The translations under genes and the position numbers were made by a program. Below, piece after piece: positions 56,091 to 64,000 of a DNA stretch of 64,000 bases. Location of the stretch: NCBI GenBank assembly GCA_910577735.1, contig CAJTOO010000013.1, positions 89,626 through 153,625 of the forward strand. Direction: 5' to 3'. This DNA comes from an uncultured Lachnospiraceae bacterium. Lineage in GTDB: Bacteria; Bacillota; Clostridia; Lachnospirales; Lachnospiraceae. The notes beneath the pieces are model-generated. The model worked only from the letters and a program-made list of their open reading frames with translations. It made no database searches and was not told the origin of the DNA. Within the stretch, counting starts at the first letter, position 1. The number at the start of each line of letters is the position of its first letter.

Positions 56091-57227
56091 ATGGAATGTA
56101 TTAGTATCAGTCATAAGACGGCAGAATCCGGGGAACGGGAGAAGTTTTACGTTCCCCGGAAGGAAGCGGGAGACCTATTACAAAGAATCCGGGCAGTTGC
56201 AGGGATAGAGGAATGTGTGCTGTTATCCACCTGCAACCGGACGGAAGTTTATGTGCAGGGAGAGGAGAATGCTTTCCGAAGTGTGGAAGAAGTGCTGGCC
56301 GGGATTTCCGGAAGCAATAGCGAACAGATTCGGAAGCTGGTCAGAAGATATCAGGGACGAAAGGCGCTGCGGCATCTGTTTCGTGTGGTCTGCGGAATGG
56401 AGTCCATGGTGATTGGAGAGGATGAAATTCTCGGACAGGTGCGGGATGCTTATAGGTATGCTAAAGAGACCGGCTATACAGGATATGAGCTGAACAGTGT
56501 TTTTCAGGCAGCCCTTACCTGTGCCAAGCGGGTAAAGACGCAGACCATGATCTCAAAGACGGCGGTTTCTGTGGCTACATTGGCGGTCAACGAAGTGATA
56601 CATCTGCCTGCGGCCTCTAAGACCGTGCTCCTGATGGGCAGCAGCGGGAAGATGGGCGGTATTATTCTAAAGAATCTGCTGAGCCAGAAAAATATCCGTG
56701 TCATAGCTACCGTACGGTCCCATAACGGCATTTGTCACAGGGACGGCATGGGGGTAGAGCATGTGGATTATCAGGACCGCTATGCCAGTCTGGAAGAGGC
56801 GGACGCGATCATATCAGCCACTTCCAGTCCCCATTATACCCTGACGGCAGGGAGAGTCCGGGAAGCGATCCGCTCTCAAAAGGAACGGCTGTTTCTGGAT
56901 ATCTCCATGCCGCCGGATCTGGATGTGGAGATTGGAAAGATGGAGCACTGCCGTCTCGTTTCGCTGGATGATTTCCAAAAGCTGGCGGAGGATAATAACA
57001 GGCTGAAACAGCAGGCGTTTGTGGATGCGGAAGAGATTTTGGAAGAGGAGTTGGAGAAAATCTGTAAGGTGCTGGCATTTCATCGGTTTACAAAGAAGGA
57101 TGTGCACTGGAAAGAGCGTTATGCGGATTACTCGTCGGAAAAACTGCTCTATCTGCTGCGGGATCAGCTGGACAGCGGCTCCTTCGAGGCGGTTTTGCAG
57201 GTATTGTCCGGCAGGGTGACGGAATAA
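56091..57227 (+). CDS. hemA: Glutamyl-tRNA reductase
   Basis: 378 residues, somewhat shorter than the usual ~420. The catalytic Cys motif LLSTCNRTEVYVQ, the FRVVCGMESMVIGEDEILGQ segment (read in two parts), the NADPH motif VLLMGSSGKMGGIILKNL, ADAIISATSSPHYT and LFLDISMPPDLD are all clear. The C-terminal dimerisation domain is shortened. It makes glutamate-1-semialdehyde from charged tRNA-Glu, the first step to tetrapyrroles; hemL at 61575 does the next step. Confidence 0.94.
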   Translation: MECISISHKTAESGEREKFYVPRKEAGDLLQRIRAVAGIEECVLLSTCNRTEVYVQGEENAFRSVEEVLAGISGSNSEQIRKLVRRYQGRKALRHLFRVVCGMESMVIGEDEILGQVRDAYRYAKETGYTGYELNSVFQAALTCAKRVKTQTMISKTAVSVATLAVNEVIHLPAASKTVLLMGSSGKMGGIILKNLLSQKNIRVIATVRSHNGICHRDGMGVEHVDYQDRYASLEEADAIISATSSPHYTLTAGRVREAIRSQKERLFLDISMPPDLDVEIGKMEHCRLVSLDDFQKLAEDNNRLKQQAFVDAEEILEEELEKICKVLAFHRFTKKDVHWKERYADYSSEKLLYLLRDQLDSGSFEAVLQVLSGRVTE

Positions 57228-57241
57228 GAAGGAGAACAGGG

Positions 57242-57895
57242 ATGGGATATTTTCCTTTTTTTATGGAAATAGAGGGAAAGCATGGTGTCGTCGTGGGCGG
57301 CGGAAAAGTTGCGGCCAGGAAAGTAGAGAAACTCTTATTGTTTGGGCCGGTTTTGACAGTCATTGCGCCTGTGATAGACAAGAGTGTGAGGAGGCAGGGG
57401 GAGCTGTTGCAAAAGGATGCGGCCCCCTCTCTTCTTTTCAGGGAACGCGCTGTTTTGATGGAAGATTTGTCAGGCGCGGATTTTGTGATTGCGGCCACGG
57501 ACGATGCAGTGCAAAACGGGCGTATTGCTGCCTATTGCAGGACAGCAGGGATTCCGGTGAATGTGGTGGATGACAGGGAAAAATGCACTTTTTTCTTTCC
57601 GGCGCTCATAAAGGACGGCTCTCTCACGATTGGCATTTCGACAGATGGAAAAAGTCCGGCGGCAGCTTCCTGGACGAGGCAGAAAATTGCAGAGATACTG
57701 CCGGAAGGGCTGGGGACTGTTATTGACTTAATGGGTCAAATAAGACCTGCGGTGATGCAGATGGAAGCAGATGAAGCAGCCAGAAAGAAGCTGCTTACGA
57801 AGCTGTTTTTATATGGTATGGAAAAGGAACAGGATATATCTGAAGAGGAAATGATGAACTTTCTGCAGGCTGCCTTGCAGAAGGGACATGAGTGA
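57242..57895 (+). CDS. Precorrin-2 dehydrogenase / sirohydrochlorin ferrochelatase (Met8/CysG N-terminal type)
   Basis: 217 residues. It starts GYFPFFMEIEGKHGVVVGGG followed by KVAARKVEKLLLFG, the NAD motif and signature of this family. FVIAATDDAVQN, GIPVNVVDDREKCTFFFPAL and TIGISTDGKSPAAASWTRQK are conserved. It oxidises precorrin-2 to sirohydrochlorin and, in Met8-type proteins, may insert Fe to give siroheme. It ties the tetrapyrrole genes here to siroheme rather than heme. ATG follows AAGGAGAACAGG, 14 bp after hemA. Confidence 0.93.
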   Translation: MGYFPFFMEIEGKHGVVVGGGKVAARKVEKLLLFGPVLTVIAPVIDKSVRRQGELLQKDAAPSLLFRERAVLMEDLSGADFVIAATDDAVQNGRIAAYCRTAGIPVNVVDDREKCTFFFPALIKDGSLTIGISTDGKSPAAASWTRQKIAEILPEGLGTVIDLMGQIRPAVMQMEADEAARKKLLTKLFLYGMEKEQDISEEEMMNFLQAALQKGHE

Positions 57896-57946
57896 CCCTA
57901 CAGGTGATGAGACGGATGGTAGCGTCAGGGAAAGGGTGCTGTAGAC

Positions 57947-58990
57947 ATGAACAGAATCAGGATTGGAACAAGAGGCAGCCAACTGGCTTTGAAGCAGGCA
58001 GCCTTGGTGCAGGAAGCGCTGGCTAAGGCAGATAACCGGATAGAGACGGAACTTGTGATTTATCATACCAAAGGAGATCGGATTCAGGACAGACCTATTT
58101 CTGAAATAGGAGATAAGGGTGTTTTTGCATCAGAATTGGAGCAGGCGCTGTTGCGGGGACAGATTGATCTTGCCGTACATTCAGCCAAGGATTTACCGAT
58201 GAAGCTGGCGGATGGGCTGACCATTTCCGGAATCCTGAAAAGAGCCGATGTGCGGGATGTGCTCGTGGTGCCCAGGGGAGGCAGAATCCCTTCGTTACGG
58301 CAGGCGGTTCGTGTAAGAGGCGGGGGTCTGCTGACAGAGGATGGAGCGGTGCAGCAGGGAAAGATGGCGGAAAATATTCCCTATCCGTTCAGAATAGGAA
58401 CAGGCAGCAGGCGGCGGCAGATGCTTGCCGCAATGACCTGGGAAAATGTAATCTGTCAGGAAATCCGCGGCAATGTGGATACACGGCTTCGTAAATTGCA
58501 GGAAGGCAGTTATGACGGCATCCTGTTGGCGAAGGCGGGTCTGGATCGTCTGGGTATGGGCGGGGAACAGGCAAAGGAATGGGACTTTTATCCGCTTTCC
58601 CCGGAATTGTTTTTGCCGGCGGCCTGTCAAGGGATTATCGCAGTGGAGACTGCAAAGGGGGCAGCGGCAGGTGAACTTGGCAGGAGGATTACGGATGTAG
58701 AGACGCAGCTATGCTATCAGATAGAGCGGGAAGTGCTGGCACAGCTTGCGGTGGATTGCAGCGAGGCAGCGGCGGCGTGGTGCAGGCTGGCAAGGGAAGA
58801 AAGAAGTCGTGAAGGGATATATCCGGCAGATGAGCAGCTGCGGGAAGCAGTACCTGCGGCAGACGATTTGATGTTGGATGTCATGTATGCGGAAAAGAGG
58901 GTAAGGCTTACCTGCACGGCAAAGACAGAAGAAGGAAAGCAGCTGGCCAGGCAGGCGGCGCTGCTGGTAAAAGGAGAAAGACAGATTTGA
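57947..58990 (+). CDS. hemC: Hydroxymethylbilane synthase (porphobilinogen deaminase), divergent
   Basis: 347 residues versus the usual ~310. RIGTRGSQLALKQAALVQEA starts the fold. The catalytic loop has FASELEQALLRGQIDLAVHSAKDLP, and GNVDTRLRKLQEG is conserved. The substrate region GTGSRRRQML is present, but about 30 extra residues (RVRGGGLLTEDGAVQQGKMA and neighbours) precede it. The cofactor-attaching Cys lies in LAVDCSEAAAAW, where most enzymes have GGC. It links four porphobilinogen units. Start ATG follows AAGGGTG. Confidence 0.92.
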   Translation: MNRIRIGTRGSQLALKQAALVQEALAKADNRIETELVIYHTKGDRIQDRPISEIGDKGVFASELEQALLRGQIDLAVHSAKDLPMKLADGLTISGILKRADVRDVLVVPRGGRIPSLRQAVRVRGGGLLTEDGAVQQGKMAENIPYPFRIGTGSRRRQMLAAMTWENVICQEIRGNVDTRLRKLQEGSYDGILLAKAGLDRLGMGGEQAKEWDFYPLSPELFLPAACQGIIAVETAKGAAAGELGRRITDVETQLCYQIEREVLAQLAVDCSEAAAAWCRLAREERSREGIYPADEQLREAVPAADDLMLDVMYAEKRVRLTCTAKTEEGKQLARQAALLVKGERQI

Positions 58991-60570
58991 GGCAGGGAAA
59001 GGTATATCTGGCAGGCGGCGGCTGTGGCGATGCAGACCTTGTAACGCTAAAGGCTCTTACAGTTTTGCAAAACTGTGATACCGTGGTGTATGACAGTCTG
59101 GTGTCTGAGGCATTGTTACAGTGGACCAAAGAGGATTGTGAAAAAATATATGTGGGAAAGCGCTGCGGCAGTCATGCCATGAAGCAGACACAGATCAATG
59201 CTCTTCTGGTTAAGAAGGCAGGGGAAGGTAAGACGGTGGTGCGGTTAAAAGGCGGGGACCCTTATGTGTTCGGCAGAGGCGGGGAAGAATTTATGGCGGT
59301 GCAGGATGCAGGCATCTGGTGTGAAGAGATTCCCGGCATCACATCGGCGATTGCAGTTCCGGCAGCAGCAGGCATCCCGGTGACCCACAGAGGAATTTCT
59401 GACAGTGTGACAGTGGTGACAGGAACTGCGGCGGACAAGGAAGGACATACGGGGCCGGCGTTGGATTATCATACCCTGGCCCGGTTAGAGGGGACTTTGA
59501 TTATATTGATGGGAATGCATCATCTGGCTGAGATTGTGAGAGGATTGCTTGCGGCAGGAAAAGAGCCGAATACCCCCTGCGCCATTATTATGGAAGGGGC
59601 AACCGGGCGGCAGAAAGTTTTAAGGTCGGCGTTGCTTGAACTTCCTGAAAGGGCAGCGAAACAAGGCTTTACCTCTCCGGCGGTTATTGTGATTGGTGCG
59701 GCAGCGAAACTGGAACTGATGAATGGACTGCAGGAAAGTAATGGCCGGTTGTCTTTGCCTGCAGTCACGGTGGGGGTGACCGGGACAAGACGTTTTGCGG
59801 ATAAACTCTCTTCGGCGCTGCAGGCGGCGGGCATCTGTGTGCAGGACATGAGTTTCATGGACATCAGACCAACGAAAAATGCGCTGCCAGATTTTACAGA
59901 CTTTAGCTGGCTTGTATTTACAAGCCCCAACGGCGTCTCTGTTTTTCTGGATAAAATGAGAAAGGAAAGGCGGGATCTGCGTACCCTTTATGATAAGAAA
60001 ATTGCGGTTATCGGCCCGGGTACGGCAATGGCGCTGCAGGAGGCCGGCATCTATGCGGATTATATGCCCAAGGTATACGATGCGGCACATCTGGCACAGG
60101 GACTGGCAGATAAGATTTTGACAGGGCAGATGGAGGAAAATGCCGGAAACCCTGACAAAGACCGGAAGAAACAGCCCCTTGCTTCCGCAGTCTTTCTGCG
60201 TGCCAGACAGGGAAGTGACATCCTGCCCTTTGTTTTTCAAAAGAAGGGGATTGTCTATGAGGAATACGCCCTCTATGAGTTGTGTGTACAGGAGCAAAAG
60301 CGGGATGCGGTTATGATAAAAGAACCGGAGTACATTGTCTTTGGTTCTGCTATGGGGGCGAAGGCATATTTTGAGGGTATGAGGATGAGAGGCCTGCAAA
60401 ATACAAAGAGCCGATATGTCTGCATGGGGGAATGGTGCGAAAGAGAAGTACGCAACTATACGGAAAGGCAGCCTCTGGTTGCAGAAGAGTCAAGCGTGGA
60501 TGGTGTGGCTGCGTGCATCGGCAGAGAACTGAGAAAGGAAGAGAAGGAATGTATCGATTCAGAAGATTAA
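58987..60570 (+). CDS. cobA-hemD: Fused uroporphyrinogen-III C-methyltransferase and uroporphyrinogen-III synthase
   Basis: 527 residues. Residues 1-245 are SUMT: KVYLAGGGCGDADLVTLKAL, VGKRCGSHAMKQTQIN, VVRLKGGDPYVFGRGGEE and GIPVTHRGISDSVTVVTG. Residues ~260-520 are a HemD domain (VTGTRRFADKLSSALQAAG; WLVFTSPNGVSVFLDKM; IAVIGPGTAMALQEAG). The fusion closes uroporphyrinogen III and then methylates it to precorrin-2. The start is probably TTG 58987, overlapping the hemC stop and about 10 bases after AAAGGAG. The end overlaps hemB by 22 bp. Confidence 0.94.
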   Translation: MRQGKVYLAGGGCGDADLVTLKALTVLQNCDTVVYDSLVSEALLQWTKEDCEKIYVGKRCGSHAMKQTQINALLVKKAGEGKTVVRLKGGDPYVFGRGGEEFMAVQDAGIWCEEIPGITSAIAVPAAAGIPVTHRGISDSVTVVTGTAADKEGHTGPALDYHTLARLEGTLIILMGMHHLAEIVRGLLAAGKEPNTPCAIIMEGATGRQKVLRSALLELPERAAKQGFTSPAVIVIGAAAKLELMNGLQESNGRLSLPAVTVGVTGTRRFADKLSSALQAAGICVQDMSFMDIRPTKNALPDFTDFSWLVFTSPNGVSVFLDKMRKERRDLRTLYDKKIAVIGPGTAMALQEAGIYADYMPKVYDAAHLAQGLADKILTGQMEENAGNPDKDRKKQPLASAVFLRARQGSDILPFVFQKKGIVYEEYALYELCVQEQKRDAVMIKEPEYIVFGSAMGAKAYFEGMRMRGLQNTKSRYVCMGEWCEREVRNYTERQPLVAEESSVDGVAACIGRELRKEEKECIDSED

Positions 60571-61508
60571 GAAGGGATGAAAAAATCCGTTCCATGATGC
60601 AGGAGACGAGGCTGCATCCGAAAGATTTCCTATATCCCATATTTGTGATGGAAGGGGAGAAGATTAAGAATCCGGTAGAGTCTATGCCGGGGATTTATCA
60701 GTATTCTATCGACTGTCTGGATGAGATTTTGGAGCAGGTGAAAACAGCAGATATTGGCGGCATCATGCTTTTTGGGATTCCCACGCACAAGGACCCTTAT
60801 GGAAGCCAGGCCTATGCACCGGATGGAATTACACAGAGGGCGGTTCGCTATATCAAAGAACAGTATCCGGCGCTCTATATTGTGGTGGATGTGTGTCTGT
60901 GTGAATACACTTCCCATGGCCATTGCGGGATGATTTGCGGGGAGGAGGTCTTAAACGACGAGACTTTGCCTTATCTGGTAAAGATGGCGGTGAGCCTTGC
61001 GGAAGCGGGGGCAGATATGGTGGCTCCTTCGGATATGATGGATGGCCGGGTAGAAGCCATACGGACAGGGTTAGACCAGGCAGGATTTACCCAGACGCCT
61101 ATTATGGCTTACAGTGCGAAGTTCGCTTCGGGCTATTATGGGCCGTTTAGGGAAGCGGCCCATTCGGCACCGGGCTTTGGAGACCGGAAAAGTTATCAGA
61201 TGGACTATGCCAACGGCCAGGAAGCGTTGCGGGAAATCAGGGCAGATATTGATGAGGGAGCGGATATCGTGATGGTCAAGCCGGCACTTGCCTATCTGGA
61301 TGTCTTAAAGGAAGCGTCGCTTACTTTCAATATGCCGCTTGCGGTGTATAATGTGAGTGGTGAGTATGCCATGGTAAAGGCTGCCGCAGCCAATGGATGG
61401 ATTGACGAGAGAAGGATTGTGATGGAGAATCTCACGGCCATGAAACGGGCCGGTGCAAAGATTATCATTACCTATCATGCGTTAGATGTTGTAAAATGGT
61501 TGGCGTGA
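60549..61508 (+). CDS. hemB: Delta-aminolevulinic acid dehydratase (porphobilinogen synthase)
   Basis: 320 residues. RLRRDEKIRSMMQETRL starts the family pattern. The zinc-Cys site is VVDVCLCEYTSHGHCG, Schiff-base Lys are in MAYSAKFASGYYGPFREA and IVMVKPALAYLD, and PSDMMDGRV is present. It condenses two ALA to porphobilinogen. ATG 60549 is chosen; the frame opens at 60432 inside cobA-hemD without a site. hemL follows at 66 bp. Confidence 0.95.
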   Translation: MYRFRRLRRDEKIRSMMQETRLHPKDFLYPIFVMEGEKIKNPVESMPGIYQYSIDCLDEILEQVKTADIGGIMLFGIPTHKDPYGSQAYAPDGITQRAVRYIKEQYPALYIVVDVCLCEYTSHGHCGMICGEEVLNDETLPYLVKMAVSLAEAGADMVAPSDMMDGRVEAIRTGLDQAGFTQTPIMAYSAKFASGYYGPFREAAHSAPGFGDRKSYQMDYANGQEALREIRADIDEGADIVMVKPALAYLDVLKEASLTFNMPLAVYNVSGEYAMVKAAAANGWIDERRIVMENLTAMKRAGAKIIITYHALDVVKWLA

Positions 61509-61574
61509 AAGGCATTTCCTAAGATATCCTGCAGGGGACGGAGCAAAGGAAGTGTCAGAAGTTAGGAGGAATCT

Positions 61575-62855
61575 ATGAACTGGGACAAATCGGAAAAGCT
61601 TTTTGGCAGAGCACAGGAGCTGATTCCCGGCGGGGTGAATTCCCCGGTGCGGGCTTTTGGGGCAGTGGGCAGGCATCCCTTTTTCGTGGAGAGGGCACAG
61701 GGGCCCTGGCTCTATGATGCGGACGGCAATCAGTATCTGGACTATGTCTGTTCCTGGGGGCCAGGCATACTGGGACATGCCCATCCGCGGGTGATTGAGG
61801 CGGTACAGAAGGCATGTGCAAACGGGCTGACTTTCGGAGCGCCGACTGCGAAAGAAGTGGAACTGGCAGAACTGATTCACACCTGTGTTCCGGATGTGGA
61901 GATGGTGCGTCTGGTCAGTTCCGGGACGGAGGCTGTGATGAGTGCCGTGCGTGCGGCAAGGGGATTTACAGGCAGAGAGAAGATAATCAAGTTCGCCGGG
62001 AATTATCATGGTCATGCGGATGGTCTGCTGGTGAAAGCCGGTTCCGGGCTCATGACCCAGTCGGTGCCTGACAGTGCCGGTGTGCCGGCAGGGTATGCGG
62101 CAAGCACTTTAACGGCAGTCTATAATGATGAGGCATCTGTGCGCACGCTGCTGGAAGAACATCATGGTCAGGTTGCAGCCATTGTGGTGGAGCCGGTGGC
62201 GGCCAACATGGGTGTGGTGGTGCCGAAAAAGGGGTTTCTGGAATTCTTGCGCCGTATCACCAAAGAGCAAGGTACGATTTTAATCTTTGATGAAGTGATC
62301 ACAGGGTTTCGCCTGGCGCTGGGCGGGGCTTCACAATACACGGGGGTGCAGGCTGACTTACACACCTTCGGAAAGATTGTGGGCGGCGGTATGCCCCTGG
62401 CGGCTTATGGCGGCAGAAGGGATATCATGTCCTGTGTTGCGCCTTTGGGACAGGTCTATCAGGCAGGGACATTGTCAGGCAATCCGGTGGCGGTCACGGC
62501 AGGAATCGAAACCTTGAAGATTTTGATAGAAGATACAGGGATTTATGAGCGCATAGACAGGCGTGCACAGACACTGGCTGCGGCCTTTCAAAATGCAGGG
62601 CTTACAGTAAATCGGGCCGGTTCTTTGCTCTCGGCATTTTTTACACCGGGCTTTGGGGAAAAGGCAGGCAGAGTGGAAAACTATGAGGATGCCTGTGCAT
62701 GTGATACAAAGGCTTTTGCTGCGTATTTTAACAGCATGCTGAACCGGGGCATTTATGTGGCACCGTCCCAGTTTGAGGCAATGTTCGTGTCGGATGCCCA
62801 TACGGATGCGTTGATCAAGATGACCTGTGAGGTGATCGCAGAAGAATGTTCCTGA
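61575..62855 (+). CDS. hemL: Glutamate-1-semialdehyde 2,1-aminomutase
   Basis: 426 residues. It starts SEKLFGRAQELIPGGVNSPV, with WGPGILGHAHPRV and VSSGTEAVMSAVRAARGFTG following. GNYHGHADGLLVKAGSG, the PLP-binding FDEVITGFR and the Schiff-base Lys in HTFGKIVGGGMPL complete the signature. It makes ALA from the product of HemA. Start ATG is 6 bases after AGGAGG. It is the last gene of the siroheme set. Confidence 0.95.
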   Translation: MNWDKSEKLFGRAQELIPGGVNSPVRAFGAVGRHPFFVERAQGPWLYDADGNQYLDYVCSWGPGILGHAHPRVIEAVQKACANGLTFGAPTAKEVELAELIHTCVPDVEMVRLVSSGTEAVMSAVRAARGFTGREKIIKFAGNYHGHADGLLVKAGSGLMTQSVPDSAGVPAGYAASTLTAVYNDEASVRTLLEEHHGQVAAIVVEPVAANMGVVVPKKGFLEFLRRITKEQGTILIFDEVITGFRLALGGASQYTGVQADLHTFGKIVGGGMPLAAYGGRRDIMSCVAPLGQVYQAGTLSGNPVAVTAGIETLKILIEDTGIYERIDRRAQTLAAAFQNAGLTVNRAGSLLSAFFTPGFGEKAGRVENYEDACACDTKAFAAYFNSMLNRGIYVAPSQFEAMFVSDAHTDALIKMTCEVIAEECS

Positions 62856-62974
62856 CCACAATTTACTTTTGCGCCTTATATGCTATACTAGCATAATTGT
62901 TGAGGCACTTTTGTATAAAATATATGGTTTATGGGAAAAAACATACATTAAATAAACGGAGGATTTAGGATAAG

Positions 62975-63067
62975 ATGAAACTAGGCATCGTAATACGCGG
63001 TGCCAGTTTCATATCTCCACGGATTTTTATAAATGTATCCATTGAAAGTGTAGTTGGCAGGAAATAG
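62975..63067 (+). pseudogene. Short 30-codon reading frame, probable truncated gene start
   Basis: An ATG with GGAGG 12 bases upstream opens a 30-residue frame (MKLGIVIRGA...) that ends at TAG 63065-63067. A plausible promoter precedes it (TTGTTG 62897 and TATATG 62921, spacer 18). The good translation signals and the short frame suggest the 5' end of a gene whose body was lost. I do not recognise it. Nothing else is seen between 62856 and 63141. Confidence 0.3.
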
Positions 63068-63141
63068 AAAATATTTAATTTTTAATATCTTATCCAATGA
63101 TATTATAAAACGGTAGACGGCAGATAGCAATTGGTTTCTAA

Positions 63142-63453
63142 GGAGGCGCATTTGCGGTAACAGAACCGTCTGCCGGGAGTGACTTAGACAATCAGCAGAC
63201 AACCGCCGTTGACAGACAAAGAAAAGCGCAGCAGAGGAATCTCCGGCTTTATCGTAGAAAAAGGAACTCCCGGTTTTACTTTTGGAACAAAGGAAAAGAA
63301 AATGGGTATCCGAGGTTCTGCTACATACGAGTTAGTTTTCACGGATTGTAAAATACCAAAAGAAAACGTATTAGGAGAATTATCACGGAAATTTATGAGG
63401 GAACAAGCGAGGTTCAGAGAATGGTTATTTCCTCATATATGGGTATAAAATAA
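63142..63453 (+). pseudogene. Shattered acyl-CoA dehydrogenase (butyryl-CoA dehydrogenase-like)
   Basis: Three conserved pieces of an acyl-CoA dehydrogenase remain, in order but with the sequence between them deleted. Piece 1 (63142-63210) encodes [20 protein letters not shown], the FAD/substrate segment. Piece 2 (about 63211-63383, another frame) encodes [20 protein letters not shown] and [20 protein letters not shown]. Piece 3 (63385-63453, frame shifted again) encodes [20 protein letters not shown] then IK and a stop, the family's C-terminus. The full enzyme needs about 380 residues; the catalytic Glu region is missing, so no active protein can be made. Confidence 0.88.
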
Positions 63454-63508
63454 GCCCCCCTAGGGTCCCTCCTCCTCAAAGAAAGCAATCGCAAAGTATA
63501 TGAATATT

Positions 63509-64000
63509 CTTGTGCGATGAAATCGCACTTCCGGAAATCTGGAAATCAGATGTCCGGGAAGTGGAAATCATCTTGTGCGAGTTTACTCGCGTAATGTTTT
63601 GTCTAATCCATAGACCTCACGCATTGAGATGTCATGCTCGGCATCTATGCTTGTGATGTTGATACGATAACTGTCATGGGCAATGCGATCAATGATTGCA
63701 TCTGCCAGTGGGCTGTCATTACCACCCAGTTGGTCATACCACTCCTCAAATTCATACTGGGAGCAGAAAATCGTTGAAGATTTCTTGCGTCTCCGGTGGA
63801 GCAGTTCGAAGATATCCCTTTGTTCCGAATCTGTTGGTTTCAATAGAAGCCATTCATCCAGAATCAGGACAACAGGATTGGCATACTTAGCCATGACTTT
63901 TTTGTAGCTGCCATCTGTCCGTGCCATCTCTAAGTCAATAAGCAGATCAGGAAGGCGGACATACTTGGTATTGAAATACTGCTTACAAGCCTCCATGCCA
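63509..64000 (-). mobile_element. End of an IS21-family insertion sequence (continues past the window)
   Basis: A partial IstB helper gene on the minus strand stops at 63583. Between it and the acyl-CoA dehydrogenase remnant lie CTTGTGCGA direct repeats (63509-63517, 63572-63580), a GTGCGAT/ATCGCAC hairpin (63512-63528) and three GGAAATC copies. Repeated short motifs near the termini are the transposase-binding pattern of IS21. The exact end and target duplication cannot be fixed without the other end. Confidence 0.75.
63583..64000 (-). CDS. istB: IstB-like ATP-binding protein of IS21-family transposon (5' part beyond window)
   Basis: 139 codons are visible, the C-terminal part. The frame stays open to base 64000, so the ATG at 63996 is internal. 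EACKQYFNTKYVRLPDLLID, the Walker B VVLILDEWLLL, SSTIFCSQYEFEEWYDQLGG and ADAIIDRIAHDSYRINI match IstB/DnaC-like helper ATPases. Walker A lies outside the window. The protein helps the IstA transposase choose and join targets. The paired istA gene would lie beyond the window edge. Confidence 0.92.
   Translation of the reverse strand, partial: GMEACKQYFNTKYVRLPDLLIDLEMARTDGSYKKVMAKYANPVVLILDEWLLLKPTDSEQRDIFELLHRRRKKSSTIFCSQYEFEEWYDQLGGNDSPLADAIIDRIAHDSYRINITSIDAEHDISMREVYGLDKTLRE

Noticed and set aside
59620..60399. 259-residue minus-strand open frame
   Set aside because: It lies inside cobA-hemD and shows no motif.
63070..63141. Degraded DGGRIGIA-like piece of acyl-CoA dehydrogenase upstream of piece 1
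   Set aside because: A resemblance exists only after assuming inserted bases, and the order would be wrong relative to the family.
62981..63202. 73-residue minus-strand open frame
   Set aside because: It crosses the acyl-CoA dehydrogenase remnant and lacks a start signal; it cannot be supported as a gene, although its last 25 residues read plausibly.
63530..63570. GGAAATC repeats as a CRISPR array
   Set aside because: Units are 7 bp with irregular spacing and lie at an insertion-sequence end.

Overview
The window is a chromosomal segment of an anaerobic Firmicute, most likely a Lachnospiraceae-type Clostridium relative. The evidence is the SCIFF peptide and its radical-SAM maturase directly upstream of a fused secDF, a MecA adaptor, a diaminopimelate-type MurE, the block priA-def-fmt-(Zn protease)-rsmB-rlmN-prpC-pknB-rsgA in the order usual for Clostridia, and a HemZ homologue. 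No rRNA, tRNA or CRISPR array was recognised. Assignments come from reading motifs, not from a database search.

Region by region. 1-0.9 kb: 3' end of a GH3 glucosidase. 1-3.7 kb: BlaI/BlaR1-like repressor-sensor pair. 3.8-7.1 kb: mecA, a DEAD-box helicase with a basic repeat tail, and a YgjP-like metalloprotease on the minus strand. 7.4-9.8 kb: TPR membrane protein and gpmI. 10-13.4 kb: GntR/YtrA-type regulator with an ABC ATPase and a membrane partner. 13.4-17.5 kb: a second, MacB/Lol-like ABC set with a membrane-anchored CARDB-like accessory protein. 17.7-21.2 kb: a secreted four-repeat protein, an enolase with a Cys-bearing insertion, and a PRTase-like protein. 21.3-28.1 kb: hemZ, hisS, aspS, two small conserved genes and a HAD phosphatase. 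28-29.3 kb: minus-strand CBS/DUF21 transporter. 29.4-33.9 kb: TIGR04086-like membrane protein, scfA (SCIFF), scfB and secDF.

34.1-37.9 kb is a visibly AT-rich block between secDF and recJ. It holds a YHYH-type secreted protein and a three-gene operon: a nitrilase-fold protein with an unfamiliar N-terminal half, a winged-helix protein, and an unrecognised helical protein. This is the best candidate in the window for an undescribed system. 38-40.8 kb: recJ and a PfkB-family sugar kinase. 41-53.3 kb: murE and the housekeeping block priA to rsgA.

53.4-62.9 kb is one biochemical unit. An 861-residue fusion of FAD disulfide reductase, rhodanese, siroheme/4Fe-4S reductase and ferredoxin is followed by hemA, a Met8-type dehydrogenase/ferrochelatase, hemC, cobA-hemD, hemB and hemL. 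Together these supply every step from glutamyl-tRNA to siroheme, next to the enzyme likely to use it. The last kilobase holds a shattered acyl-CoA dehydrogenase and the end of an IS21-family element with a partial istB on the minus strand.
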